DNA of 64,000 nucleotides from Mesotaenium endlicherianum (Eukaryota > Streptophyta > Zygnematophyceae > Zygnematales > Mesotaeniaceae). The stretch spans positions 148,692 to 212,691 of the forward strand of contig WELA01007670.1 of NCBI GenBank assembly GCA_009602735.1. The letters run 5' to 3'. Position 1 is the stretch's first letter. Each line of letters opens with the position of its first letter. Position numbers and translations under genes: made by a program. This document shows positions 20,602-31,896 of this stretch, one piece after another. Below the pieces are notes generated by a model. The model ran no database searches. It was not told where the DNA came from and was given only the letters and a program-made list of their open reading frames with translations.

Positions 20602-21250
20602 TTAATCTCCAGGAATAATATGATAGGCAAGGTAAGGGACCGAGAGAGTAGCAATCTTACATTTCCCCGGGTGACACTTTAGACCCGCAGTGCGCAGACA
20701 CTGTAGTACTTCTTCAACGTGTTGTGAGTGTTCTTCTATAGTTTGACTAAAAATGAGCACATCATTGATGTAACAACGAGCAAAAGGTGACCCACTCAGC
20801 ACTCGGTCCATAATACGTTGGAAACGGGCAGGGGCGTTCTTTAACCCATATACGGCATGACCTTCCACTAATACAACGACGTTTTGCCCAAAATGCTATC
20901 TTACGTTTATCTTTGGGATCAATGAGAATCTGATTGAAACCCTGACGTAAGTCAAACACACTGAAGACGCTAGCGTCCTCAAGAACATAAAAAATGTCCT
21001 CAGGTACAAGCATGGGGTAGCGGTCAAGCTTAGTAACAGCATTCAACTCCCGATAGTCCCCACACATACGTTTCTCAGTGTAGTTTCCCATTGAGTCTTT
21101 CTTAGCAGGCATACCAGTGGGAGCTGCAAAGTCTGACATAGACTCCTTGATCATATCAGCCTTAAGTAATTCGGTGACCTTCTTGCGCATAATGTCCTGT
21201 TAATCCCGCAGGAATACAGGTTCAACAGTGGTAAGATCTACGGTGAATTG
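20602..21250 (-). pseudogene. Gypsy-MT2 reverse transcriptase with lost catalytic Asp
   Basis: Two overlapping frames give [27 protein letters not shown] and G-L-K-N-A-P-A-R-F. The catalytic Y-x-D-D box reads Y-I-N-D: the first Asp is Asn at 20764-20766, a G-to-A change that fits a lost CpG. A frameshift near 20870 also breaks the domain, so it is inactive. Confidence 0.85.
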
Positions 21251-21552
21251 TGATACCGTACATACTCCCAAGTCCATGACTGACTCGTTTTGTTTAATCA
21301 TCTGGGTAAACTTCAAGACCTCTTCCTGAGTTAATCATGTGCCCAGATCCCACCCGTCCTTAGTTTGCAGTGCCCGAGTATTGGAGGAGGGATCCAGGGA
21401 CTGTAACTGCTATGCAGCCGTCAAAGGCGTCAAAGGCGTCAAAAATTTTGACGGAACCCTCCCCCCCAGCCCAAAGCATGGAGGTGATAGGCTCGAATGT
21501 GGGGGAAAGAATCTGGTATGCGAGCGTTAAGGATAGGGATGACGGAGAACAA

Positions 21553-22509
21553 TCATGTGAGAGCATGAACATCCATGACCCAACCAAGGAGTTGACAACG
21601 GTGGGAGGCAGTTAAAGACGAGGACGCCGTAGCATGAGGAAGAAACCCCAGAATGAGCTCGCGTTCGGACGCGGAAGGCTCGACATAACGTTGTGTATGG
21701 GAATCAAACAACATGCCAAGCCTATAGTGGCGAAATGCAAATGACTGGGGCCGACTGACGAGAGTAGGAAATGCGGCACGAGGGTGACCAAAAAAGTTGA
21801 CCTGACAAAAGGAAGAATGATGAGGCTGACTGACTTCCATCGGATAACGATGTGCAGGCAGAATGGAAGAGACGGATAGGCGAGGAGGGTGGGCATGCAC
21901 GTGGTGAACAAGAGGCGCGAAAATGGTGTGGGGAACGAGGTTTTGCCAAATCACACGCAAGCAATGAGCATGTGACCCAACGACAACGGCGTCAAGGGTG
22001 ACGCCAGGCCCAAGGATAAAGGTAATGGTGAGAAAGTCAGCACGGACATGGGCCCACACATCATAAGCAAAGTTTATGTTTTTGAGCAAGTAAGCAGGTG
22101 GGGAGATCTGAGAAGTTTAGAGGATATTTAAAACACGAAGGAGTTCAAAAAACAATTGAGATTGGGGATCAAAAAGCCCGTGCCAAGTACCCGCCCGAGA
22201 ATGGCCTTCACACTCCCAGCCCCCGACGACAAGATGCACGGGACCAATGGCGGGCAAGTGTTTCTTTTGGAGGAGGCAGATGTCCAGAGGCAAAGCGCAA
22301 TAAGCTGTGTGATATGCGAAAGAAGGAAAGAGCGTGAGAGAGGCAAGGTGCAAAGCGGCCAGGTGGGTATGGCTTGCAAGCTGGGCAACGGGATCCACAT
22401 CGCAATAATAATAGTGAGCAATGCAATGCCCACTCAACAAAAGCCCAACGACAGTGGAGGAGACCCCAGCAAACAAATCCAAAACAGTAATTTCTTCAAG
22501 GGGCGGCAA
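21553..22509 (-). pseudogene. Gypsy-MT2 DNA methyltransferase-like pseudogene
   Basis: One frame spans the region with a single in-frame TAA at 22117-22119. Motif I reads V-L-D-L-F-A-G-V-S-S. Motif IV reads G-G-W-E-C-E-G-H-S-R-A-G, the same Glu-Cys-Glu variant as Gypsy-MT1. The motif VI position reads L-K-N-I, so the catalytic Glu is Lys (22081-22083). A C-terminal block I-L-G-F-L-P-H ... C-Q-L-L-G-W matches the motif IX-X block of Gypsy-MT1. The stop (CAA to TAA) and Glu-to-Lys both fit C:G to T:A change. It lies between protease and RT exactly as in Gypsy-MT1, so the arrangement is a family trait. Confidence 0.8.
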
Positions 22510-22882
22510 CCAGGGTACGGTAGTGGTATTAATGTTGGGGGAAAGAGGAACAGAAAGTAAAGGTAAGGGAAGTGCAGGCTGGGAGGACGCAAGAGGAAGA
22601 GATTCGTGCTAAAGGGCTGCATGAATTTGGTGAAGAGTAGCAGACAGGATGGTGTAGGATGGAATTGCAAGTGGAGTGACAGAACCAGGCTCGGACTCAA
22701 TGTCATGCAAGAGTAAATAAGTAGGGTCGAGAAGATCGCGGGGACTAATATCCTCAACCGTCACGGCAAAAGCGACAGCTACAGGACACGCAACTGATGA
22801 AAGGTGAATGCCTAAGGATCAGCAACAGGTAACCTAGGTGCTGACCTAACGACTCAAAATCAACCCGATACGTAGCGATGTC

Positions 22883-23077
22883 TTACCATAAGTCAATAAT
22901 GAGCCCAATAAGCAAATTAAATTCCTGACCAAGGAGGATGTCATAGGCGGCGGTAGACTCGGTGACCATGCATTGTGCATAGAGAGTGACAACAGCGGGG
23001 GCATGGGCATTGAGGGTGATAAGAATACGGCGGCAAGTTTGAAAGGCAGTGTGGTTAAGAGAAGACATGGCTGTGGA
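22883..23077 (-). pseudogene. Gypsy-MT2 protease, C-terminal half
   Basis: Reads Y-D-I-L-L-G-Q-E-F-N-L-L-I-G, the partner of F-D-V-L-L-G-Q-D in Gypsy-MT1. It is cut on its 5' side by the Gypsy-B target site CACAG. Confidence 0.8.
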
Positions 23078-23082
23078 CACAG

Positions 23083-23801
23083 AGTAATGAATCAGTATAT
23101 TAGTGGATATAATATTCATTTAAATATAATAGTTAATTAAGTTCAGCGTGCTGAACTTAAGTTAATAGTCAGTCTGCTGGACTTTACATAATTATCAGTT
23201 TAATGACTCAGTCAAAAGCAGCAGGCTGAAAGTCCATATAAGTCAGCTTGCTGACACATTCTTTGACAGCAAGCTGACTTCCGTACTCGGTAGCAGCGAA
23301 ATGCCTTGATATGCATCTAAGTGCGATATGCTAGATGAATAGCCAGATGACATCCCTATGATGGATGGCTATTCGGGATGATGGGAGATGGCGGTGGATT
23401 TGGTTAACCGAGGTCCTACCAACGTGGTTAACTCCCGGGTAGGCGGTGCCATCGCACTGACCGTTGAACAGTAAACTCATTCCATGTACATATGCTAGGC
23501 ATTGCCCTCGAGTTCGGCATTCGAAAACGAGGCCAACTTTCCTGTACAGCTGACGGAGAGATCTGATTCCAAGGCGAGAAGCCATTGATACGCACTGTCT
23601 TTCAACCTTGCTTATGTATGAGTTTACTAATTCGCATTATTGATGCTAGTTTACTCCCATTTGACTTACAAGTATTATTCACTGCTAGTGTATTGTCCTT
23701 TGCCGTTTAACCAGTTAACGGAAATTACCATAAAGATTACTTGCTGATATAAAGATCTTTATTAATTGTTAATCGCCTATTTGGTAAGTCGATTCATTTC
23801 A
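23083..23801 (+). repeat. Gypsy-B 5' LTR
   Basis: Aligns along its length with 31170-31891. The first base is A instead of the T of TG in the 3' copy; it ends in CA. It contains short inverted repeats around CAGC[AC]TGCTGAA and GTCAGCTTGCTGAC. Confidence 0.95.
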
Positions 23802-23802
23802 G

Positions 23803-23814
23803 TGGTATCGGAGC
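23803..23814 (+). promoter_or_regulatory. Gypsy-B primer binding site
   Basis: TGGTATCGGAGC one base after the LTR is complementary to an initiator-Met tRNA 3' end. Confidence 0.85.
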
Positions 23815-23835
23815 AGTTATCACAGTCTTCTTTGT

Positions 23836-25293
23836 ATGGTAAGGACAAGGTCTCAAACTAGCAACTCCCGAGACATGGAGAACCAGGATAACGAGAATGT
23901 CGAAAACCAGGCGGAAAGCCATGTAGCGGGAAACCGTACCTATTCGGAAGCAGTAGCGGATACTGCAGCTAGGGAGGCTGCAGATGAGGCAGCTGCTATT
24001 GCCTCAGTCGCAGCTCAGCAAACTAACGGGGAGATAGCCAGACTAGAAGCTGAACAAGTAGCAAAGGCCGCTGAAGATACAGAAAGGAGGGAAGGACAGC
24101 CAGCTGACGAGCGCACTGTTGAAGACCTTATTGCATCAAGGGCCAATGTTTCGAACCCACCTCCTGCCGTACAACTCAATGTACCTCTAGGTCAAATACG
24201 TGACAGGCTGAATGCGGCAGGAATTGCTGCTGCAGGAGCGAGAGGGATTGTTGAGGACACTACTCAGCGAGTAGATGCCAATGCTGCTGCTGCATTTGCT
24301 AATCTACCACCCCAGAGTGTAGACTTGGGAGCATTGTTCGTTCAGATGCAGTCGCAAATGGCGACCATGTATCAGTCCCAGCAGGAGGACAAAAGAATCA
24401 TAATGTCCCTACTCCGGGACAGAGACCAACTGGGGTCTCACACCACTAGTGGTGGTGGCCGAGGGCCTAGTAAGCCCAAGCCGAAACCTCCCCAGGACTA
24501 TGATCCTGAGGGAAACAGAAAATATTACCTGATCAAGTTTCTCGCGGATGTTGAGCAGTGGCTGGTGAACTACCCAGAACTGCAAGATTACGAGAAGGAC
24601 AGGCACACCAGTGCGCTACTGAAAGGCAGTGCCGCAGACTGGTGGCTTTACTGGAAGGAAGAGCGTAAGGCTCGGCAACTCGGTGACCCTACGTGGGTAG
24701 AGTTTGTCGAGAAGTTGCATGAGAAGTTTGATGTCATCAACCAGCACGAGAAAGCTATCTATGCGATGATCTCCCTGACACTGAAGCAGACCACTTCAGT
24801 TGCTGAGTTTGCTCAAAAGTTCCAAGAGAACATGATGAAGCAGCCTGATTTGCCAGAACGGTATAGGATAGCATACTTCAGGTATGGCTTGAAATCCGAG
24901 GTCTGTGGTCATTTTGCTGAGAAAAAGTATGAGAAACTGGCTGACTTGATCCAGGATGCTGATGCCTGGGATCAGCAGCAGTTCAATCACAAGCGCCAGA
25001 GTAACGCTTTGGTGTCTAAGATTGTCAAAAAGCCCCACGGTTCCTACAATACAATTGAAGGAGACCAGGCTGAGGATTACGGGGTGATGAATATGAGTAT
25101 GAGTACAATGCTATTCAGTCTAGAGGTAGAGGTGATTCCTCTTGAGGCGGCTATGGAAGGGGTGGTGGTAGGACTAAGTCGAGACCAGCCTCAGCAAAAT
25201 CCACTTGCTACCATTGTCAGCACAAAGGCCACTACAGAGAACAGTGTCCCGTCAAGCACCTGCCCAAAGTTGAGAGAAAAGACCAGCCTTTAA
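23836..25293 (+). pseudogene. Gypsy-B Gag (frameshifted before the zinc knuckle)
   Basis: 485 codons. It begins M-V-R-T-R-S and has an Ala/Glu-rich N-terminus. The capsid-like retrotransposon Gag domain includes A-A-D-W-W-L-Y-W and S-V-A-E-F-A-Q-K-F. Near 25100 the frame shifts: the CCHC knuckle C-Y-H-C-Q-H-K-G-H-Y-R-E-Q-C is read in another frame at 25206-25247. Gag would build the particle and bind RNA. Confidence 0.88.
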
Positions 25294-25381
25294 AAGACAG
25301 CAACAGTCAGTAATCCAGTCTACTGACTGTGAGGATGCTAGAGATAGTGAGTCGTCACTGGCTGCCCTCGTAGCAGGTATT

Positions 25382-27559
25382 ATGGGTCCTGCTGAACTGG
25401 ATTCACTATGCATGCCTGACAACCAGATAAAGGAGACCATCAGCAATATAGACGTCCAGAGAGTGCACACTCTGGATGCTCTTGTTCCACCTGATGTCCA
25501 ACATTTCTTTGCTACGTCAGGAGAACAATGCGAAAGGCAGGAAAAGACAGTCCCCCCTATCCCACTGCATTGCATGATTGCAGGTAGGAAGGTGAGGGCA
25601 TTTGTTGACGGAGGGGCGTCACATACTTTATCCACAAGGACTTAGTTAAGCGGCTAAGGCTGCCTACTGTCACCCAAGGGAATAGAAAAATATTCCTTGG
25701 AGATGCCTCAAGTATCCCGGGAGGAGTTATAACCAAGCCTATTGAGGTCCAGTTAGGTTCTGGCATTGCAGTTCTAACTGAAACGCTTACAATTGAGGTA
25801 CTCAACACTGGCTTTTATGATCTCGTGCTAGGCAGGTCCTGGCTTAATAGACATCAAGCTGAAGTGTGTTGGAGCAGAGGTACAGTTAAAGTGAGAGGAG
25901 CCAGTGATGGGCAGACTGACTTGGCACCCACCAGTGCTCTTCCTCTTGTCCTGTGTGGATGGCAAATGAAGGAAAAGAAGAGGCTTCCAGAAGGATGCAA
26001 GTTGCTGAATGCAATGGAGTTCGTCAAAAGCTGGAACCAGAAGGAAGACAGAATGTTCTGTCTGCTGCTAAGAGAGGTACCTCCTCAACCTGAAGAAGTG
26101 GTTGAGAAAAAGGTACACCCTCCGGAACACCCTACTGCTGCAAACATTGTTGCTCAGTACGCGGATGTGTTTAATATGCCTCCAGGACTACCCCATAAGC
26201 AGGAAGTAGATCATAGGATTGATTTATTACCTGGTAGCCAGCCACCCTGGCAACGCACGTATGGCTTGTCTTATTTGGAGAGTGAGGAGTTGAAAACACA
26301 GATTGCAGAGCTGGAGGAAAATGGTTACATTTCTCCCAGTAAATCACCGTACGGCGCACCTATCCTATTTGTTAAGAAAAAAGATGGCAGTATGCGGATG
26401 TGTGTGGATTACAGAGCCCTGAACAGAATTACAGTAAAGAACAAGTATGCTTTACCCTGAATCGAGGACTTGCTTGATACCCTGTCTGGCGCTAAGGTGT
26501 TCAGTAAGATAGATCTCANAAGTGGTTATCATCAANGTGGTTATCATCAAATCAGAATTGCTGAGGGGGATGAACACAAGACTGCTTTCCGCACATGTTA
26601 CGGACACTATGAGTTCAACGTGATGCCATTTGAACTGACTAATGCTCCTGCTACCTTGATGGGTGCTATGAATGACATTTTCAGACCTTATTTGGATAAG
26701 TTTGTGCAAGTTTTCCTGGATGATATTTTAATTTTCTCTAAAGATGAAGCTCAGCACACTGAACACTTAAAAACAGTCCTGGACACTCTACGAAAAAATC
26801 ACTTATATGCTAAAATGAGCAAGTGTGATTTCGTTTAAGGAAAGTATTGAATTCTTAGGCCACGTTGTCAGTAAGGAGGGCATCAGTGTGGATCCTAAGA
26901 AAGTCCAGACCATAAGGGACTGGCCAGTACCACAGTCTGTCTCCGAAGTTAGATCCTTTCTCGGGTTGGCTAACTACTATAGGAGATTTATTGACAATTA
27001 TTCCACAAAGGCCAGTAAACTGACAGACCTTACTAAGAAAGACATTGGGTATGTGTGGGGGGAAGAGCAGCGGGCTGCCTTCCAGACCCTTAAAGATGCC
27101 CTTTGTTCTGCCCCAGTGCTAGCCGTGTATGACCCCAGCAAACCGGTGCAGGTGGTTACTGATGCCTCTGATTTTGCCATGGGTGCTATTTTGTTGCAGC
27201 CTGCTGACAAAACCACAAAGGATGGTAAGGTACGGCAGGAGTGGCATCCTGTGTTGTATGAGTCTATGAAATTTAATCCAGCGGAGATTACTTACTCAGT
27301 GCATGATAAAGAGCTGCTAGCTATCATTCATGTACTCAAACAGTGGAGAGCATACTTACATGGTAAAGCTTTTAAGGTGATTACAGATCATCTAGCTCTG
27401 ACCCACTTTCAGAAGAAGTCCAAGCTGTCGAGGAGGGAGAACCGCTGGAGCCAGATGCTGGAGCAGTTCCAAGTCCAGATCGACTACAAACCAGAGAAGT
27501 TAAATCCTACTGATGCACTCTCTAGAAGACCTGACTTGCAAGAAAGGAACTTTAGTTAG
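25382..27559 (+). pseudogene. Gypsy-B protease, RT and RNase H (broken)
   Basis: Protease: F-V-D-G-G-A-S-H near 25605, with Gly in place of Ser/Thr after the catalytic Asp, then a frameshift near 25625 and [20 protein letters not shown], then TGA at 26458-26460 exactly where relatives have Arg (A-L-P-R), a CGA-to-TGA change. After N bases at 26519 and 26536 (with a duplicated GTGGTTATCATCAA) come F-L-D-D-I-L-I-F and a frameshift near 26835. The frame from there holds [10 protein letters not shown] and RNase H up to TAG 27557-27559. Confidence 0.88.
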
Positions 27560-27601
27560 CATGCTGTAGATAAAGTCCTGTTTGCACTCACTTCACTAAA
27601 G

Positions 27602-29113
27602 GTGAAAAAGTCCTTCCTTGAACAACTTAGGAAAGCCTACCTTTCTGACCCAACATTTGAGCCCGGCCCCACTACTGGTATGTGTCGTGCTACCGCACTC
27701 GGGTATAAGCTCAAGGGAGGGGTCTGGGTGACTGAAACCACTTCAGGCAGGCTGAAGCTGGTCATTCCTAATAATTTGGAAATAAGGTCTCTCTTACTGA
27801 GTCAAGCTCATGACAGTCTCCTGGGTGGACATTTGGGGCAGGCCAAAACTGTTGGCAAACTGGCAAAACATTATCATTGGGAGGGGTTACCCCGGGAGGT
27901 CTTGAAATATGTCAAGTCCTGTGACCAGTGTCAGAGAAATAAGTCTCGGCACACACCACCCGGAGGTCTCTTGCAACCGCTACCCATCCCAGCGGGACGC
28001 TGGGAAACTATATCCATGGACTGGGTGGTCTCACTACCAAGAACTGCCAACGGGCATGATTCAATACTGGTAGTCGTGGATAAACTGACAAAAATGGTCA
28101 TTTTTATCCCCACAACTGTCAAAGTGACTGCACTCGAAACAGCGAGACAGTTTTACAACCATGTAGTATGCCAACATGGGCTCCCTTCTAATATCATCTC
28201 AGACAGAGACTCAAAATTCACCTCTAAGTTCTGGAGAGCTTTAATGGGGTTAATGGGAGTCAAACAGCTGCTCAGCACAGCAAACCACCCTCAGACTGAT
28301 GGGCAGACTGAAAGAACTAACCGAGTTCTGCAGGAGGTGCTGAGAGCATATATTAACCAAAAACAAGATAATTGGGATGACCTGTTGCCTCAAATTCAGT
28401 TTGCGGTCAACAGTGCGGTGCACGCGTCAACGGGCAAAACTCCTTTTGAACTCAGCCTGGGTAGAGTCCCTAAGTCTCCTCTAGATGTGCTAGGGGAATC
28501 TTTAACTCACCCTGAAGGGATTGACAACCCGGTCTCCCTCCAGTTAACTCAGGAGTTTGCTGACACCCTGTCAGAAGTCCAACGAAACTTGCACACGGCC
28601 CAAGAAAACCAACAAAAATACGCTAATCAACACCGTCGGGAACTGACATTTTCCAAGGGGGATTTAGTCAAACTGCATTCTCAGCACCTGTACCTCCCTG
28701 GTGTGGTCAAGAAAAAGCTTGGCCCTGTCTGGGTCGGTCCATATTCGGTGGTCCGTCGTGTCGGTCAGAATGCTTACAAACTGAACATGTCAGCTGAATA
28801 CAAGGGGCACCCGGTCTTTAATGTCTCCTTCCTGGAACCGTACATCAAAGGTGATACACTGTTCACAGGTCGGTTCCCTGTCCAACCGGGACCGGTCCCC
28901 GCTGTCCGGGACGGCGACCCTGAGGAATATGAGGTCGATGAGATTTTAGACGCTCGCTCGGTCCGTCGATCGTCTAAATATGTCATGAAATACCTCATTC
29001 GATGGAAGGGTTACGATGCCTCTGGGGACACTTGGGAGTTTAAGGACCACTTGACCAATGCCAAAGGGGCGTTGACACGGTTCCACCTTCGGGCCGCTGG
29101 AGTCCCTCCATAA
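27602..29113 (+). CDS. Gypsy-B integrase with C-terminal chromodomain
   Basis: 503 codons, in the same frame as the RNase H piece and parted from it by one TAG. It has an HHCC zinc domain (H-D-S-L-L-G-G-H-L ... C-D-Q-C) and catalytic acids in S-M-D-W-V, S-D-R-D-S-K-F and G-Q-T-E-R-T. A GPY-like block (L-G-P-V-W-V-G-P-Y) and a chromodomain (Y-E-V-D-E-I-L ... L-I-R-W-K-G-Y ... T-W-E) close it. Chromodomains bind methylated histone H3 and guide integration into heterochromatin. The ORF is intact over the integrase. Confidence 0.93.
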   Translation: MKKSFLEQLRKAYLSDPTFEPGPTTGMCRATALGYKLKGGVWVTETTSGRLKLVIPNNLEIRSLLLSQAHDSLLGGHLGQAKTVGKLAKHYHWEGLPREVLKYVKSCDQCQRNKSRHTPPGGLLQPLPIPAGRWETISMDWVVSLPRTANGHDSILVVVDKLTKMVIFIPTTVKVTALETARQFYNHVVCQHGLPSNIISDRDSKFTSKFWRALMGLMGVKQLLSTANHPQTDGQTERTNRVLQEVLRAYINQKQDNWDDLLPQIQFAVNSAVHASTGKTPFELSLGRVPKSPLDVLGESLTHPEGIDNPVSLQLTQEFADTLSEVQRNLHTAQENQQKYANQHRRELTFSKGDLVKLHSQHLYLPGVVKKKLGPVWVGPYSVVRRVGQNAYKLNMSAEYKGHPVFNVSFLEPYIKGDTLFTGRFPVQPGPVPAVRDGDPEEYEVDEILDARSVRRSSKYVMKYLIRWKGYDASGDTWEFKDHLTNAKGALTRFHLRAAGVPP

Positions 29114-29379
29114 CTGTCATTTCAGTTGACACGGGAAGGTGACAGGCGGTCCTGTCTCCATTTAAGTTGGAGGGGAAAATATATGACAGTTAGTGAGCGA
29201 GTCACCCTAAAACACACTCATACGTTTATGTGTAGCGCATCGCAACTACGTCAACTTCTAGCAATCATCCTGTAAGGTAAACAGCAGCGAAGCCACTATA
29301 CTAATACTAACATACTTCCTGCAATCCCTATGACAAAGGTCCATATCCTACTAACTTGTGCCCTGGTTACATGTGCAAG

Positions 29380-31056
29380 ATGGCGCCCTCCACACAAAAG
29401 GAGGACAGAAAGCGCAAGGCAGAAGAAGCCAGGAGGACAATGAAGCGATACCGGAAGGAGCAGGCGGCGACGTCCCTCACCAGGAGAGAACAAAAAAGGG
29501 TCCGCAAACAACAAGAGGCGGCAGAAGAGGCACAGAGGAAGAAGGATCAGGAAGCGGAAAACCTCAGGAAGGCTGAGGAGGAGAGACAGAAGAAACAGCA
29601 AGAAGAAGCGGGAGCGGCAGAAGAGGAGAAAAGAAAAAAGATTGAAGCGGACAGACAGAAGAGCTTGGCCACTTACAGGTATACTGTGGTGGGTGGCCAA
29701 AACTTCGATAACCTGAAGGAAGCATTGCTGGCAGCCCAGGAGATCAACAGGCTGGAACAGACAACACTGCTACAGAAGGAAGGAGCTACAGCACTGGACA
29801 GGTACATCGAGACACACACCGGCGTGGTCCTTTACGAAGATTATGCTAAGATGGTGGGCTATACAGCAGAGCAGGCCCGGTATCTCGCAGATGATTCAGA
29901 GGACAAGCCGGTCCCCATACCGGGAATAGTGGGAGATCAGAGACTCATCCGGATGGTGAGCATGCGGCCCGATAGCTTTAAGGATACGGTATTCTACCTC
30001 ACACTCCTGCCAGCTTACAATGAAGTTGAGAGAAGGAGCTGGGAGTACTTGGCCAGGGAAGCAGGACAGCAGATGTTCTCTCCCCACTGGTTCCCGTGTA
30101 AACTGAGGAAGGCTGAGCACGGACCCCAGTACTACCAGCAGCCAACAGACTGGAGGTGGATGACCGTCACAAATAAGAAGCAGGAGTGTGACCGAGCCCA
30201 ACCGGATGACTTCCACTATGGCCTAGACGGCTATCTCATCCTACCACCTCACATTGCCCCTTGGGACCCCAGGCTGAATGGATGCCTGAGCAATATGAAT
30301 GCAGAGAACAAAGAGCACTGGCGGAGGGAGAGAGACTACTTCTCTAAGAGAAAGCATGCCTTTGTCAAATGGGCAAAGAATGCAGGCCGGATAGATATCA
30401 GTAGGTTGAAGGCCAAGCAACCTCCAGCGCGCCCTAAGAAAGGGAGGTCGGTAGACTACTCCATGTCTACTAGGGAGCAGGACGACTTAGTGGACGAGAC
30501 CCCTACTCTCTCCGAGGAGGAGGATGAGGAGGATGAGGAAGAAGAACAAGGCAGAGGAGAAGCATCAGCAGCAGGTACTCAGGATACCCAGGGACAGGCA
30601 GTGGCACTTCCTAAAGAACCACGATCAGGTGTTTGGAATGTGATCCCCGTTATGGCGACAACAAGACCCCGAGCTCGCTCCCCCAGTCCACCTGCCCAAG
30701 CAGGGGAAGAAACTGATCTGACTGTACTGGGCAGCAGACAAAGACAGAAAGCCCCAGAGGACAGGGGTGCCAGAAGAGGGACACGCGGGTGGGCCAGAGG
30801 TATGCCAGCCTCCCCCTCCGCTCAGGGGCATGTACCTCTAGCCAATGTATTTCAGCATCCTACTGGAATGCCTGTCTATGTGGGAATCAACACCCAAGTG
30901 GTTGAAGAGCAGGCCACCATCCTCCGTTCTCCTCGAGGGCCAACTTTAGAGCAAACAGGGTTCTTTAGAAGGCCAGCTGACAGACCTAGAGGGCTGTCCA
31001 GATCTAGGTCCAGATCTCCGTCTCCTGACCCTGAAGCCCCAGGAACAACCCCTTAA
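29380..31056 (+). CDS. Gypsy-B extra ORF of unknown function
   Basis: 558 codons open from an ATG in good context (CAAGATGG), between integrase and 3' LTR on the coding strand; an in-frame ATG nine bases upstream is an alternative start. The first ~100 residues are extremely Lys/Glu/Arg-rich and look like a long coiled coil. The middle is a Trp/Tyr-rich globular part (S-W-E-Y-L-A-R-E, W-R-W-M-T-V-T, R-R-E-R-D-Y-F). An acidic Glu/Asp run follows, then a Pro/Arg/Ser-rich tail ending in S-R-S-R-S-R-S-P-S. No signal peptide or membrane segment is visible, so it is not env-like. I do not recognise the family. It is free of stops although gag and pol of the same copy are broken. Confidence 0.8.
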   Translation: MAPSTQKEDRKRKAEEARRTMKRYRKEQAATSLTRREQKRVRKQQEAAEEAQRKKDQEAENLRKAEEERQKKQQEEAGAAEEEKRKKIEADRQKSLATYRYTVVGGQNFDNLKEALLAAQEINRLEQTTLLQKEGATALDRYIETHTGVVLYEDYAKMVGYTAEQARYLADDSEDKPVPIPGIVGDQRLIRMVSMRPDSFKDTVFYLTLLPAYNEVERRSWEYLAREAGQQMFSPHWFPCKLRKAEHGPQYYQQPTDWRWMTVTNKKQECDRAQPDDFHYGLDGYLILPPHIAPWDPRLNGCLSNMNAENKEHWRRERDYFSKRKHAFVKWAKNAGRIDISRLKAKQPPARPKKGRSVDYSMSTREQDDLVDETPTLSEEEDEEDEEEEQGRGEASAAGTQDTQGQAVALPKEPRSGVWNVIPVMATTRPRARSPSPPAQAGEETDLTVLGSRQRQKAPEDRGARRGTRGWARGMPASPSAQGHVPLANVFQHPTGMPVYVGINTQVVEEQATILRSPRGPTLEQTGFFRRPADRPRGLSRSRSRSPSPDPEAPGTTP

Positions 31057-31169
31057 GGTGACACGCTGAAGAGGCAGTCAGTAAGGGAGGCTGCTCAGGT
31101 TCAGTTCCCTTATTTAAAATTTCTGCAGTTTAATGTTGTCGAGGCGACAACAAGTTAAGTTGGAGGGAT

Positions 31170-31891
31170 TGTAATGAATCAGTATATTAGTGGATATAAT
31201 ATTCATTTAAATATAATAGTTAATTAAGTTCAGCCTGCTGAACTTTAGTTAATAGTCAGTCTGCTGGACTTTACATAATTATCAGTTTAATGACTTAGCA
31301 GAAAGCAGCAGGCTGAAAGTCCATATAAGTCAGCTTGCTGACACATTCTTTGACAGCAAGCTGACTTCCGTACTCGGTAGCAGCGAACTGCCTTGATATG
31401 CATCTAAGTGCGATATGCTAGATGAATAGCCAGATGACATCCCTATGATGGATGGCTATTCGGGATGATGGGAGATGGCGGTGGATTTGGTTAACCGAGG
31501 TCCTACCAACGTGGTTAAGTCCCGGGTAGGCGATGCCATCGCACTGGCCGTTGAACAGTAAACTCATTCCATGTACATATGCTAGGCATTGCCCTCGAGT
31601 TCGGCATTTGGAAACGAGGCCAACTCTCTTGTACAGCTGACGAAGAGAGATCTGAATCCAAGGCGAGAAGCCATTGATACGCACTGTCTTCTAACCTTGC
31701 TTATGTATGAGTTTACTAATTCGCATTATTGATGCTAGTTTACTCGCATTTGACTTACGAGTATTATTCACTGCTAGTGTATTGTCCTTTGCCGTTTAAC
31801 CAGTTAACAGAAATTACCATAAAGATTACTTGCTGATATAAAGATCTTTATTAAATTGTTAATCGCCTATTTGGTAAGTCGATTCATTTCA
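31170..31891 (+). repeat. Gypsy-B 3' LTR
   Basis: Begins TGTAATGAATC after a purine-rich GTTGGAGGGAT and ends TTCA. The TSD CACAG follows. Confidence 0.95.
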
Positions 31892-31896
31892 CACAG

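Larger units (their letters stand above)
23083..31891 (+). mobile_element. Gypsy-B: complete chromovirus with an extra ORF after pol
   Basis: Has 719/722-bp LTRs, a 5-bp TSD (CACAG at 23078-23082 and 31892-31896), and an initiator-Met-type PBS. Gag with a CCHC knuckle, protease, RT, RNase H and integrase with chromodomain follow, then a separate 558-residue ORF before the 3' LTR. Gag and pol carry frameshifts and stops; the extra ORF does not. It is inserted in the Gypsy-MT2 protease. Confidence 0.95.

Noticed and set aside
29380-31056. Envelope-like protein, because of its position after pol
   Set aside because: No signal peptide, membrane segment or Cys pattern; the protein is highly charged.
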